NCBI RefSeq assembly: GCF_000341085.1
Contig: NZ_ANBA01000027.1
Span: 1 to 64,000, forward strand
Direction of reading: 5' to 3'
Length of the DNA: 64,000 nucleotides
From: Nocardiopsis ganjiahuensis DSM 45031
GTDB taxonomy: Bacteria; Actinomycetota; Actinomycetes; Streptosporangiales; Streptosporangiaceae
Positions 10,413-19,471 of the stretch are shown piece after piece. The notes beneath the pieces were generated by a model that saw only the letters and a program-made list of their open reading frames with translations, searched no databases and was not told where the DNA came from. The translations under genes were made by a program, and so were the position numbers. Each line of letters opens with the position of its first letter. The first letter of the stretch is position 1.

Positions 10413-11585
10413 ATGGACGTCCCGCAGCGACCCCTGATCGCCACCGCCGACCCCGCCCTCCTCGACGACCTCCTCCGGCTCGCCTCGGCGGCCGCCGCCG
10501 AGGTCACCATCGCTCCCGGCCCCGAACAGGCCCTGCGGGCCTGGGACCGCGCCCCGCTCGTCGTGGTCGGCCGCGACCTGGTCCGCACCCTCCGTGCCGC
10601 CGAACCCCCTCCGCACCCCAGGGTGGCGGTCGTGGCCCGCTCCGGAGCGCCCCCGTCCGGCACCGGCGGCACGGGCAGCGCAGAGCATGTGGAGGGCACC
10701 GGCGGCACAGGCCGTACGGGTGGCACGGTCGGCACGGGCCCCACAGCCGGCCCGGGTGTCACGGCCGGAACAGGCGGGAACGTCACCCACCTGCTCCCCC
10801 GGGACGAGTCCGCCCTCGTCGACCTGTTCGCCTCGGTGTCCGACCGGCCGCCCGCACCCGTGGTGTCCGTCGTCGGCGGCCGGGGCGGTGCCGGCGCCAG
10901 CCTCCTCGCGGTCGCGCTCTCCCTCGCCGGTGAGCGGGCGGGGCTGGCCACGGCCCTGCTCGACGCCGACCCCCTGGGCTGCGGACCGGACATCTACCTC
11001 GGCTGCGACCACACCGCCTCGGACGCCCGGACCGGCTGGGACGACCTGCTGCGGCAACGCGGCCGGATGCCCTGGCGAACACTGCGGGACGGCCTTCCCA
11101 AGGTCGGCCGTGTGGACGTGCTGACCTGGGCCCGGAGCAACGGTGCCGGACAGGGGCGGCCGCTGCCCGTCGGCGCGGCCCGGACGGTCCTGGCCTCCGC
11201 ACGACGGGGCACCGACCTGGTGGTCGCGGACCTGCCGCGGTCCTTCGACCCCGCCACCACGGTCTTCCTCAACCACTCCGCGCTCGTGCTCGTGGTGGTC
11301 CCCGCCGACGTGTACTCGGTGGTGTCCGCCGCCCGCATGACCCACCGGCTCCGGCAGGAGGCCGACCGGGTGCGGGTGGTGGTGCGCGGGGCCGGGGGCG
11401 GCCTGTCCACGGAGGTCGTGGCCAAGAGCCTCGGGGTCGAACTCGGCGCCGACCTGCCCCCGGAACCGGGGTTGTCCCGGCTGCTGCGGGTCGGTGACGT
11501 CCCCGCACAGCACCCCCGCTCCCCGCTGGCGCGGTACGCCGACCGGGTCGTCGGCGCCCTCGTCGGTGCGCGGGAGGCCCGGTGA
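10413..11585 (+). CDS. ssd: Ssd/CpaE-like septum-site/Tad ATPase
   Basis: A 390-residue CpaE/MinD-like protein heading the Tad operon. A receiver-like N-terminal part (residues 1-75) is followed by a Gly/Thr-rich linker (about 80-125, many GTGG units) and a MinD/ParA-type ATPase domain. The deviant Walker A reads GGRGGAGASLL, with no lysine immediately before the final Ser. LLDADPLGCGPD and VVADLPRSFDP correspond to the A' and Walker B regions. In mycobacteria Ssd affects septum placement; in Tad systems CpaE localises the machine. The ATG at 10413 has GGAAGG 4 nt upstream; in-frame sequence further upstream does not look like protein. The GTG of tadA overlaps its stop. Confidence 0.85.
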   Translation: MDVPQRPLIATADPALLDDLLRLASAAAAEVTIAPGPEQALRAWDRAPLVVVGRDLVRTLRAAEPPPHPRVAVVARSGAPPSGTGGTGSAEHVEGTGGTGRTGGTVGTGPTAGPGVTAGTGGNVTHLLPRDESALVDLFASVSDRPPAPVVSVVGGRGGAGASLLAVALSLAGERAGLATALLDADPLGCGPDIYLGCDHTASDARTGWDDLLRQRGRMPWRTLRDGLPKVGRVDVLTWARSNGAGQGRPLPVGAARTVLASARRGTDLVVADLPRSFDPATTVFLNHSALVLVVVPADVYSVVSAARMTHRLRQEADRVRVVVRGAGGGLSTEVVAKSLGVELGADLPPEPGLSRLLRVGDVPAQHPRSPLARYADRVVGALVGAREAR

Positions 11586-12934
11586 GCAGGACGGGGACGA
11601 CCTTCTGGGAACGCCTGACCGAGCGGGCCCACCCCAAGCAGCCGGCACACCCCGCTGGCGACCGGACCGCCTTCGGTGCCGCTCGGGCTCCCGGACCTGA
11701 CCCGGGTGTCTGGCGGGGGTGGGCTGCCCAGGCGGACGGGGCACCCCGGGCCGGGACCGTTCCCCCGGCCGCGCTCAGGGACGAGAGCGCCGTACTGGAG
11801 CGGGTGCGTGACAGGTTCGTGGCCACCGGGGTGCCGGTGACCCCGGCCAATGTCGCGGCCGCGCTGCGCGCCGAGGGCGGGGCCCTGGGCGACCGGGAAC
11901 TGCTCGCCATGACCCGCAGACTGGCCGCCGACCTCTCCGGCGCCGGTCCTCTGGAGGAACTGCTCACCGCGGACGTCACCGATGTCCTGGTCAACGGCCC
12001 GGACCAGGTCTGGGTGGACGCCGGGGACGGGCTGCGCAGGGTGAACGACGTGCGCTTCGGTTCCGCTGACGAGGTGCGCAGACTCGCTCAGCGGCTGGCC
12101 TTCCAGGCAGGGCGGCGGCTCGACGCGGCCGCGCCCTACGTGGACGCCCGGTTGCCGAACGGGGCCCGGCTGCACGCCGTACTGCCGCCGATCTCCCCCC
12201 AGGGTGCCTGCCTGTCCCTGAGGATGCCGCCCCGGAGGGTGTTCGGACTGGAGGAGCTGACCGCCTGCGGGACCCTGACCCCCTCCGGGGCGGACCTGCT
12301 GCGGGCGCTGATCGCCCAACAGGTGCCCTTCCTGATCAGCGGCGGTACCGGCACGGGAAAGACCACGCTGCTCTCCTCCCTGCTGTCGCTGGTGCACCCG
12401 GGTGAACGGATCGTGCTCGCCGAGGACTCCCCCGAACTGCGACCCGAGCACCCGCACGTGGTTCGGCTCCAGACCCGGCCGCCCAACATCGAGGGCAGCG
12501 GGGAGGTCTCACTGGCGTCGCTGGTCCGCCAGGGGCTGCGGATGCGCCCGGACCGGTTGGTGGTCGGCGAGGCCCGGGGGCCGGAGATCGTGTCCTTGCT
12601 GGGTGCTCTCAACACGGGTCACCGGGGCGGGGCCGGCACCCTGCACGCCAACGGGGCCGAGGACGTGCCCGCCCGGGTGGAGGCGATGGGGTGCGCCGCC
12701 GGACTCGGCCGGGGCGCGGTGCACAGCCAGCTCGCCGCCACCAGGGTCCTGGTGGTCCACCTGGTCAGGGACGGTCGGGGGCGCCGCCTGTCCGAGGTGC
12801 GGGTCCTGCGCCAGGAGGACTCCGGGCTGGTGCGGGCAGTACCGGCGGTGGCCTTCACCCCGGACGGGCGTCGGCACGAGTACTCGGGGGTGGCGGAGGT
12901 GATCTCCCGCCTGGGCCAGGGGTGGCGCCGGTGA
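11582..12934 (+). CDS. tadA: TadA/CpaF secretion ATPase
   Basis: A 450-residue type II/IV secretion ATPase powering assembly of the Flp-type pilus or pseudopilus. The Walker A GGTGTGKTTLL, Asp box (LAEDSPELRP), Walker B-like DRLVVGEARGPE and His box GTLHANGAEDV appear in order. The N-terminal 60 residues are Pro/Ala-rich and variable. It starts at GTG overlapping the ssd stop, and its own stop overlaps the tadB GTG, so ssd-tadA-tadB-tadC is one tight operon. It is a cytoplasmic hexamer working with the TadB/TadC platform. Confidence 0.93.
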   Translation: MSRTGTTFWERLTERAHPKQPAHPAGDRTAFGAARAPGPDPGVWRGWAAQADGAPRAGTVPPAALRDESAVLERVRDRFVATGVPVTPANVAAALRAEGGALGDRELLAMTRRLAADLSGAGPLEELLTADVTDVLVNGPDQVWVDAGDGLRRVNDVRFGSADEVRRLAQRLAFQAGRRLDAAAPYVDARLPNGARLHAVLPPISPQGACLSLRMPPRRVFGLEELTACGTLTPSGADLLRALIAQQVPFLISGGTGTGKTTLLSSLLSLVHPGERIVLAEDSPELRPEHPHVVRLQTRPPNIEGSGEVSLASLVRQGLRMRPDRLVVGEARGPEIVSLLGALNTGHRGGAGTLHANGAEDVPARVEAMGCAAGLGRGAVHSQLAATRVLVVHLVRDGRGRRLSEVRVLRQEDSGLVRAVPAVAFTPDGRRHEYSGVAEVISRLGQGWRR

Positions 12935-13593
12935 CCCCTGTGGTGGTGTTCGCGCTGGCAGCGGCCCTGGTGTGGGCGCTGCCCCTCACCGGACGCCGCC
13001 GACTGGCCTGGCTGTTTCCCGCGGCGCCCCGTCCACGGCTCCCCCGGCCCTCGCTCCAGGCGTTCCTCGACCGCCGGAACGAGGGGGCGGACCGGCGGCG
13101 GGCCGTGGTCCTGCTGTGCCGGGTGACGGCGGCCGAGCTCCGCGCCGGACAGCCTCCGGAGGTGGCGTTGCGGGTGGCGGCTCTGGAGGCCGGTCCGCTG
13201 GTGGGAGAGGTCACGGACGCGGATTCGCTGCGCCGAGCGGCCGATCGGGAGGAGGACCTGTGGGCACTGGCCTACCTGGCGGCGTGCTGGGAGGTGGCGG
13301 CGGAGACCGGTGCGGGGATGGCCGGGGTGGTGGACGCGCTGGCGGTCAGCCTGACCGAACGCGAGGAACAGCGGGAGGAGGTGTCCGCCAGGACCGCGGG
13401 CCCGCGCACCACCGCGCTCGTGCTGAGCGGGCTGCCGCTGCTCGGGATGGCGATGTCCGCGGGGCTCGGCGGGTCCCCGCTGGTGTTCCTGTTCACCACA
13501 CCGCTGGGCCTGCTCTGCCTGGGCCTCGGTGTGCTGCTCGACCTGGTGGGTGCCTGGTGGACCCTGCGGATGGTCCGGAGCGCGGTGCCCTGA
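12931..13593 (+). CDS. tadB: TadB-like inner membrane platform protein
   Basis: A 220-residue type II secretion F-domain protein. An N-terminal hydrophobic segment is followed by a cytoplasmic helical domain (AELRAGQPPEVALR, GAGMAGVVDALA) and two TM helices near the C-terminus. It is short for TadB (often about 280-300), as is usual for the actinobacterial version. It starts at GTG overlapping the tadA stop. It presumably couples TadA rotation to pilin insertion. Confidence 0.85.
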   Translation: MTPVVVFALAAALVWALPLTGRRRLAWLFPAAPRPRLPRPSLQAFLDRRNEGADRRRAVVLLCRVTAAELRAGQPPEVALRVAALEAGPLVGEVTDADSLRRAADREEDLWALAYLAACWEVAAETGAGMAGVVDALAVSLTEREEQREEVSARTAGPRTTALVLSGLPLLGMAMSAGLGGSPLVFLFTTPLGLLCLGLGVLLDLVGAWWTLRMVRSAVP

Positions 13594-13624
13594 GAGCACG
13601 GGGCCCGGGAGGAAGGGGAGAGGG

Positions 13625-14389
13625 ATGTTCTTCGAGGTGGCAACCGTGCTGTGCGCGGTGGCGGCGGTGTGGGTCCTGTGCGGTTCGGACCGTCGTCGGG
13701 TACCGGGCCTGGCGGTCGGCGCGAGGTCCGGCACGGAGGCCGGTGCGAGGGCCGGCGGGAGGGGGCGTGTGGCGGACGAGGGCGCCCGGCGGCCGGTAGT
13801 GCGCCCCTGGCTCCGGCTGCTCGCCGGGAGCGGCGCCGCGGCCCTGCTGGTGGCCCTGCTGGGCGCGGTGGGCGCGGTGGCCGTGGTCTGCGGCGGCGCC
13901 TTCCTGTGGCTGCGCGCCCGGAGGGCCCGGGAGCGCCTCGAGCGGCTGCCGGTCACCGACGACCTCCCGGTGCTCATCGGGCTGATCGCGTCGGGCATCC
14001 GCGCCGGGGCGACCGTCCCGGCCTGCCTGACCGCGGTGTCCCGGGCCGCCCGCGACGGTTTGGGCACCGAGCTGGCCGCGGTCTCCGAGCGTCTTCGGTT
14101 GGGCTCCGAACCCGTTCTGGCCTGGCAGCGGTCGGCGCTGCCCGAGCCGTTGGTCGAGGTCGGCCGGGACCTGGCCCGAGCCGCCGAGACCGGCGCTCCG
14201 GCGGCCGACCTGCTCGACCGGCACGTGGCGGATCTGCGCCGCCGGCTGAAGGCCCGGACCACCGCCCGGATCGAACGTCTGGGTGTGCTGGTGGTCGCCC
14301 CGCTGGGTCTGTGCTTCCTGCCCGCCTTCATCCTCATCGGGGTGGTCCCGATGGCCGCCGAGCTCCTCACCTCGGCGCTGTCTCGCTGA
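13625..14389 (+). CDS. tadC: TadC-like inner membrane platform protein
   Basis: A 254-residue type II secretion F-domain protein. An N-terminal TM helix is followed by an Arg/Gly-rich stretch, a double hydrophobic segment (residues 60-90), the cytoplasmic F domain with LIGLIASGIRAGATVPACL, and a final TM pair ending at SALSR. The ATG at 13625 is preceded by GGAAGGGGAGAGGG. It ends only 21 bp from the stop of the oppositely oriented Pro-rich gene, with no hairpin between. Confidence 0.85.
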   Translation: MFFEVATVLCAVAAVWVLCGSDRRRVPGLAVGARSGTEAGARAGGRGRVADEGARRPVVRPWLRLLAGSGAAALLVALLGAVGAVAVVCGGAFLWLRARRARERLERLPVTDDLPVLIGLIASGIRAGATVPACLTAVSRAARDGLGTELAAVSERLRLGSEPVLAWQRSALPEPLVEVGRDLARAAETGAPAADLLDRHVADLRRRLKARTTARIERLGVLVVAPLGLCFLPAFILIGVVPMAAELLTSALSR

Positions 14390-14410
14390 GCCGTGTGCGA
14401 CCCCTCCCGC

Positions 14411-15259
14411 TCACAGAGCCCCCGGCCCGCCGCCTCCGTGCTGCCCGGTCCGCCTCTCACGGCGGCGGCCCAGGTAACGCGCGGGGAAGCGCGGCCAGCC
14501 GACGGTCAGACGCAGGATCAGGGTGCCTGTCCCCAGCAGAAGCAACAGGGCGGTGGATGCGGTCCCGACCACACGGCCGACCGTCCCCGCTCGGGCGGGG
14601 TCCTCGAAGGCGAAGTGCCCGACCGGATCCGGGGCCGCCTCCTCCGGCGGCGCGGGAACTGTGGCGGTGACACGGTCAGCCGGTGGCGCGAGACCTGGGT
14701 CCGGCCTCTGGGAGGTCGGGCCGCTCCTCTGCGGGGGTTCGGTCGCCTCCGGGGGTCCAATCGCCTCCGGGGGATCGGAGGAGGCCCGGGCCGCCGGTTC
14801 CCCGGCGGGTCCGGCCCCTGCGGACTCCGGGGGTTTCTCCTCCGTCTGCCCCTGTGCCCCGGCCCAGCTCCGAGGAGGTCCCTCGGCCGGACCTGTCCCG
14901 GGCCCCTCCTGCGGCGCGTCGAGGGGTTCGGGGCCGGAGGGGCAGGGTTCGGCGACGGCGCTCGACTCGGGCGGGGGGCGCGGCGGTTCGGACGGATCGG
15001 CCGAGGAGGGCGGCCGCTCGGGAAGGGCCGGTTCTGAGCTGCCCGGGGCCGACCGGGGTTCGGGACCCGTTTCCGGTCCCGCTTCCGCGTCCGAAGCCGC
15101 TCCCGCGTCCGGGTCCGCCTCGACGTCCGCTTCCGCCTCCGGGTCCGACCCCCGCACCGTGGCGGGCGCCCCGGTACAGGGTTCGGGCCCGGGTCCGATG
15201 CCGGTCAGGGCCGGACCGCAGAGCAGGAGAACACACACCAGGACCGGTGGGGCGGTCAT
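14411..15259 (-). CDS. Pro/Ala/Glu-rich surface protein of the Tad cluster
   Basis: 282 residues: a signal peptide-like N-terminus (VLVCVLLLCGPALTGI), a long low-complexity Pro/Glu/Ala/Gly region with many GPEP, EAD and PPE units, then one TM helix (TASTALLLLLGTGTLILRL) and a basic tail. This suggests an extended stalk anchored at the C-terminus. It is the last gene of the pilin-side operon, overlapping the TadE-like gene by 4 nt. No family is recognised. The composition makes homology searching weak; it could be a wall-spanning component of the pilus. Confidence 0.65.
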   Translation of the reverse strand: MTAPPVLVCVLLLCGPALTGIGPGPEPCTGAPATVRGSDPEAEADVEADPDAGAASDAEAGPETGPEPRSAPGSSEPALPERPPSSADPSEPPRPPPESSAVAEPCPSGPEPLDAPQEGPGTGPAEGPPRSWAGAQGQTEEKPPESAGAGPAGEPAARASSDPPEAIGPPEATEPPQRSGPTSQRPDPGLAPPADRVTATVPAPPEEAAPDPVGHFAFEDPARAGTVGRVVGTASTALLLLLGTGTLILRLTVGWPRFPARYLGRRRERRTGQHGGGGPGAL

Positions 15260-15645
15260 TCCACCTCCTCGGCGGGGTCATGGGCGGGTCCGGCCCTGGA
15301 GCGGGCACCGACCTCGTGGGGCAGGGCGGACGCGGGGAGGGAGACCCTCACCGTGACCGTGAGGCCGTTCAGGTCGCAGGTGTCGAGGGCGGCCCCGTTG
15401 GCCGAGGCGGTCCGTTCGGCAACGGCGCAGGCCGCACCGGCGCCCTCGTGGGCCCGGGCCGCCGCCGCGAGCGCGGCGAGGTCGGCGGCGGTCGCGGCAC
15501 GGTCCCGGTCCAGGCGGGCCGCGGCGGTGAGGAGTACGGCGTAGGTGAGGAACCACAGCGCCAGGCACAGGGAGATCCACCAGACGGTGGCCGAGCCGCC
15601 GTCCGCCGGGCCCGGCCCCGCCCTCTGGCGCCCCGCGGATCTCAC
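15256..15645 (-). CDS. TadE-like/Rv3654c-family minor pseudopilin
   Basis: 129 residues: a short basic N-terminus, then GSATVWWISLCLALWFLTY, the pilin-like hydrophobic helix with a preceding Gly-Ser processing-type site, then an Ala-rich helix (LDRDRAATAADLAALAAAA) and a small Cys-containing region (CAVAE...DTCDL). This is the TadE/G-like actinobacterial family next to TadE. It starts at GTG overlapping the tadE stop. Confidence 0.8.
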   Translation of the reverse strand: MRSAGRQRAGPGPADGGSATVWWISLCLALWFLTYAVLLTAAARLDRDRAATAADLAALAAAARAHEGAGAACAVAERTASANGAALDTCDLNGLTVTVRVSLPASALPHEVGARSRAGPAHDPAEEVE

Positions 15646-15998
15646 CGGCCCGGTTCCAGCGGAACCGCCGCGCTGCCGTCGACTTCCAGGGGCGGTGCCC
15701 GGAGCGGCCCGATCCTGAGTTCGGCCCGGACGGTGACCCGGGCCGTGCCGTCGCTCTCCGCCAGGTGGACCCGGGCCTGAGCCGGTGCGGCGGCCAGGGC
15801 GAGGGCACGGGCGTGTTCGGGTGGCTCTCCGCGGGCCAGGGCCCGGGCCCCGAGCCGGGCGGCGTCGGCGCAGGAGAGTTGTGCGGCCGCCGCGCCGACC
15901 GCGCCGAGGGCGACGGCCAGCACGAGCAGCAGGGAGGGCAGCACCATCGCGGCCTCCATCGTCACGGACCCGCGGTCAGGGGCTGGACTGGAGCGCAT
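15642..15998 (-). CDS. tadE: TadE-like pseudopilin
   Basis: 118 residues starting at ATG 15996-15998 with DRGSVTMEAAMVLPSLLLV: the G-S-x-T-x-E motif ahead of a hydrophobic helix is the TadE signature (Glu at +5 of the processed protein). The remainder is a small globular domain. Its start lies inside the end of the DUF4244 gene in another frame (about 23-bp overlap), so the two are coupled. Confidence 0.85.
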   Translation of the reverse strand: MRSSPAPDRGSVTMEAAMVLPSLLLVLAVALGAVGAAAAQLSCADAARLGARALARGEPPEHARALALAAAPAQARVHLAESDGTARVTVRAELRIGPLRAPPLEVDGSAAVPLEPGR

Positions 15999-16182
15999 CG
16001 ACGACGATCGAGGTGAGGGCGGCACTGACCGCGTCGCTGGTGACGACGAAGTAGAGGACCCCGGCGAGGGCGACCGCCGCGATGGTGCCCATCGCGTACT
16101 CGGCGGTGCTCATGCCCCGGTCGCGAGCGGGGGCGGGAGCGGGGGTGGCAGCGGGCGGATTCGGGCACGGCGAAGAGAACAT
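15976..16182 (-). CDS. DUF4244 Flp-pilin-like protein
   Basis: 68 residues: a Pro/Ala-rich basic leader, then RDRGMSTAEYAMGTIAAVA, i.e. the Flp pilin motif (G|xxTxEY) before a single hydrophobic helix, then a short tail. This is the major-pilin candidate of the Tad system; prepilin peptidase cleavage is expected after the Gly of RDRG. AGGGAGG is positioned before ATG 16180-16182. It is the first gene of the leftward pilin operon. Confidence 0.88.
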   Translation of the reverse strand: MFSSPCPNPPAATPAPAPARDRGMSTAEYAMGTIAAVALAGVLYFVVTSDAVSAALTSIVVDALQSSP

Positions 16183-16301
16183 GGGACCTCCCTGGTGAGC
16201 CGGGCGGGAACGGTTCCGCCCCGGCCCTTCCAGACTGCGCCGAGCCCGGCCGGAAGGGAAGCGGCCCTCCCCAGCCTGTGGATAACTCCGCCCCGAGCCC
16301 C

Positions 16302-16307
16302 TAGGGT
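16302..16307 (+). promoter_or_regulatory. -10 box of a leaderless promoter
   Basis: TAGGGT lies 7 nt before ATG 16315 with no Shine-Dalgarno sequence. Confidence 0.5.
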
Positions 16308-16314
16308 GCCGCCC

Positions 16315-16866
16315 ATGGTGAACTCCGTACCCTCCTCGCCCGCCCAGCGGCTGAGCACCGTCGAGGAGGTCGTCGGCTCCCCGTTCCCCTCGCGGCACCT
16401 CCCCGGGGGACACCTGTCCGGGAGTCCCGACCACCACCTGGTCGTGCTGGCCATGAGCCGGGACTTCTGGGAGGACGGCTCGGTCGAGGCCGTGGAGGCA
16501 GCGGAGGAGGAGATCCGGGGAGCCGGGGACGAGCTCACCACGGCCCTCGACAACCGCTGGGGTGCGCACGGGATCCTGGATCCGCGCCCCTGGTACGAGG
16601 CGGCCGCACTCAGGAACGAGGCGGTGGCCGAGCCGTTCGCCTCCCTCCAGGACGCCTTCCGCGAACTGCGGGTCTGGCAGCTCTCCGGCTCGGAGCGCTG
16701 GTTCGGCCTGACCTCGGTCCAGCACGACCGCGAACTCGAGATCATGCTGGTGGGGGTGGTCGGCAGAGGACCCGTCCCCGCACCCCCGCGTTCCGGTCCC
16801 GTTCCTGCGAGGCAGCTGTCCCCCGACGGTTGGTCGGCCCTGCCCGGAGGGCTCCTCGGAGGGTGA
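16315..16866 (+). CDS. Hypothetical protein, 183 aa
   Basis: Not recognised. It is a soluble, acidic protein with Trp-rich segments (SRDFWEDGSVEAVEA, WGAHGILDPRPWYEAA, SGSERWFGLTSVQHD), no signal or membrane segment, and a Pro-rich C-terminus. It looks like a folded alpha/beta domain with natural composition, so it is probably real. It is flanked by the divergent pilin operon and the convergent helicase gene. A DnaA-box-like TGTGGATAA (16277-16285) lies just upstream. An alternative start is GTG 16318. Confidence 0.65.
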   Translation: MVNSVPSSPAQRLSTVEEVVGSPFPSRHLPGGHLSGSPDHHLVVLAMSRDFWEDGSVEAVEAAEEEIRGAGDELTTALDNRWGAHGILDPRPWYEAAALRNEAVAEPFASLQDAFRELRVWQLSGSERWFGLTSVQHDRELEIMLVGVVGRGPVPAPPRSGPVPARQLSPDGWSALPGGLLGG

Positions 16867-16920
16867 GGAGGGCCGGGGCCGCACCGGCTCCCCTGCTGCC
16901 GCCTCCTCAGGCCCGGCGCG

Positions 16921-19239
16921 TCATCCCTCGGCGTCCCCGTGGTCGCGGTCCCCGACCTCGCCCAGCACCTCGTCCAGGAGGCGCAGGGCGCCGGACTTGC
17001 TCAGCGGTTCGTTGCCGGTCCCGCACTTGGGCGACTGGATGCACGAGGGGCAGCCCTGATCACACTCGCAGTCGGCGATGGCGGACCGGGTGGCGGAGAG
17101 CCACTCCCGGGCGGCCGCGTAGCCGCGTTCGGCGAACCCGGCTCCGCCCTCGTAGCCGTCGTAGACGAACACCGTGAGCTTCCCGGTGTCCCTGTGCACG
17201 GCGGTGGACACCCCGCCGATGTCCCAGCGGTCGCAGGTGGCCAGCAGCGGCAGCAGGCCGATCGCCGCGTGCTCGGCGGCGTGTGCGGCCCCCAGCAGCG
17301 CCACGTCCTCCTTGCGCAGCCGGTCCTCGCCCTCCTGGGGCAGGGTCCACCAGACCGCGCGGGTCCGGAGGGTGCGCTCGGGCATCTCCAGGGGCTGTTC
17401 CCCGAGGACGGATCCGGTGCGTACGTCCCGTTTGAGGAAGCCCACCACCTGGCGGGCCACCTCCACCTCGCCGAAGTGCACCACGGCCCCGCTCGGCCAG
17501 GTCTCCTGCCGCAGAACCGACAGCACGGTGATGTCCGTGGTGTCCCTCGCCCAGGTGCTGTAGGGCGGCTCCGCCGCGTGCACCAGGGCCACCCCCTCGT
17601 CCAGGTCGAGGTCGTCCACCAGGTAGGTCGCCCCCCGGTGGAGGTAGACCGCGCCCGTGTGGACGGTGCCGTGGGCGGCCGCCTCGTCGATCTCGCCGAG
17701 CAGTTGTCCGCTGCCGGTGTCGACGATCTGGATCGGCGGCCCACCGGCCCCACGGATATCGGCCAGGTCACTCGCACGCTCATTGCTTGTCCAGAACCAA
17801 CCCCTCGGACGCTTCCTGAGTAGTCCGCAATGCACGAGTTCGGCGAGTTGTCCCTCGGTCGTCTCACCGAAAAGGGCGAAGTCGTCACGCGTGATCGGGA
17901 GCTCCTGGGCGGCCGCGCACAGGTGCGGACCGAGGATGTGCGGGTTTTCCGGGTCAAGGACGGTGGCCTCGACCGAGCGCCCGAAAATAGCCTCGGGGTG
18001 GTGGGCCAGGTAGGTGTCCAGGGGGTCGTCCCGGGCGATGAACACCGCCAGGGCGTCCTCGCCGCGCCGTCCCGCACGGCCCGCCTGCTGCCACAGGGAC
18101 GCCAGCGTGCCCGGCCAGCCGGCGATGAGCACGGCGTCCAGCCCGCTGATGTCCACACCGAGTTCCAGCGCGTTGGTGCTGGCCAGCCCGAGGAGCTCCC
18201 CCGAGCGCAGGGCCTCCTCCAGCTCCCGGCGCTCACTCGCCAGGTACCCGCCGCGGTAGGCGGCCACCCGGTCGGCGAGGTCGTGCTCACCGTTCTCGGT
18301 CAGCATGCGCCGGGCGTTGATCGCGACCACCTCGGCCCCTTGGCGCGAACGCACGAACACCAGCGTGCGCACCCCGTCCCGGACCAGGTCGACCAGCATC
18401 TCGGCGGCCTGTGAGGGAGCGGTACGGCGCACCGGGGCACCGTGCTCCCCGGTCAGGTCGGTGAGCTCCGGCTCGACCAGGGCGACGGACATCCCCGGCC
18501 GCGGCGAGCCGTCCTCGCTCACCGCGGTGACCGGGACCCCGGTCAGCCGGGTGGCGCTCTCAGCGGGTGAACCCGAGGTCGCCGAGGCCAGGACGAACAC
18601 CGGCTCGGACCGGTAGCGGGCGCACACCCTCCGCAGTCGCCGCAGGATCTGGGCGACGTGCGAGCCGAAGACCCCGCGGTACCGGTGCGCCTCGTCGATC
18701 ACCACGTAACGGAGCCGCCGCAGGAACCTCGCCCACGCCCCGTGCCGGGGGAGGATCCCGTGGTGCAGCATGTCCGGGTTGGTCAGGACGTAGTTCCCGT
18801 GCTCGCGCACCCAGGAGCGTTCCTCCGGGGTGGTGTCCCCGTCGTAGACGGACGCGCGCATGCCCGAAAGTCCCAGGTCCGTAATCCATCTGAGTTGGTC
18901 CTGGGCGAGCGCTTTGGTCGGGGAGAGGTAGAGCACCGTTTCACCGGAGTCAACCGCCTCCACTGCGGGCATAAGGAAGCCAAGCGACTTCCCCGAGGCG
19001 GTGCCCGTGGCTATGATCACATCACGGCCCGAGCGTGCGAGGTCGGCGGCGGCTGCCTGGTGGGACCACGGACCCGTGATCCCCCGTTCGGCCAACCGCT
19101 CGACCAGGTGGGAGGCTGTCCACTCCGGCCAGTCCCCGCTCACTCCTGCGTTCCGGGCCACATGCTCGATATGGGTGACCTGCGGGTACCGGGTGTCGTC
19201 ACGCCACACACCGGGGAGCACGGGCTCCGATCGCCTCAT
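16921..19239 (-). CDS. MrfA/Lhr-type DEAD/H helicase with DUF1998 zinc domain
   Basis: A 772-residue SF2 helicase. Motif I IATGTASGKSLGF, motif II DEAHRYRG, motif III SATSGSP and motif VI QQAGRAGRRG are intact. The C-terminal DUF1998 domain ends in a four-Cys cluster (CECDQGCPSCIQSPKCG). This is the MrfA family, the B. subtilis member of which repairs mitomycin C damage by 3'-5' unwinding; the M. tuberculosis relative is Rv3649. It starts at ATG 19237-19239 and is divergent from bldG. Confidence 0.93.
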   Translation of the reverse strand: MRRSEPVLPGVWRDDTRYPQVTHIEHVARNAGVSGDWPEWTASHLVERLAERGITGPWSHQAAAADLARSGRDVIIATGTASGKSLGFLMPAVEAVDSGETVLYLSPTKALAQDQLRWITDLGLSGMRASVYDGDTTPEERSWVREHGNYVLTNPDMLHHGILPRHGAWARFLRRLRYVVIDEAHRYRGVFGSHVAQILRRLRRVCARYRSEPVFVLASATSGSPAESATRLTGVPVTAVSEDGSPRPGMSVALVEPELTDLTGEHGAPVRRTAPSQAAEMLVDLVRDGVRTLVFVRSRQGAEVVAINARRMLTENGEHDLADRVAAYRGGYLASERRELEEALRSGELLGLASTNALELGVDISGLDAVLIAGWPGTLASLWQQAGRAGRRGEDALAVFIARDDPLDTYLAHHPEAIFGRSVEATVLDPENPHILGPHLCAAAQELPITRDDFALFGETTEGQLAELVHCGLLRKRPRGWFWTSNERASDLADIRGAGGPPIQIVDTGSGQLLGEIDEAAAHGTVHTGAVYLHRGATYLVDDLDLDEGVALVHAAEPPYSTWARDTTDITVLSVLRQETWPSGAVVHFGEVEVARQVVGFLKRDVRTGSVLGEQPLEMPERTLRTRAVWWTLPQEGEDRLRKEDVALLGAAHAAEHAAIGLLPLLATCDRWDIGGVSTAVHRDTGKLTVFVYDGYEGGAGFAERGYAAAREWLSATRSAIADCECDQGCPSCIQSPKCGTGNEPLSKSGALRLLDEVLGEVGDRDHGDAEG

Positions 19240-19471
19240 CGAGACCCCTCCTCACTGGACACGTTCACGAGTCGCTGGTCCTCGTCCCGAGGTCGGGGCG
19301 CCGGTCGACATCGGTTTCAGTGTGACATCCGGGGGAAGAGTGGCGCGGGGTCACCGTTTTCCTGTGCATGACGGGGAGACACTCAGGACACCCGTGGTTG
19401 AATGCGTGCTGGTGGGGTAACGCCCGGCAGAGATACTTCGCGATATTTCGCGGTTCGGCGCTGGAGGACTT

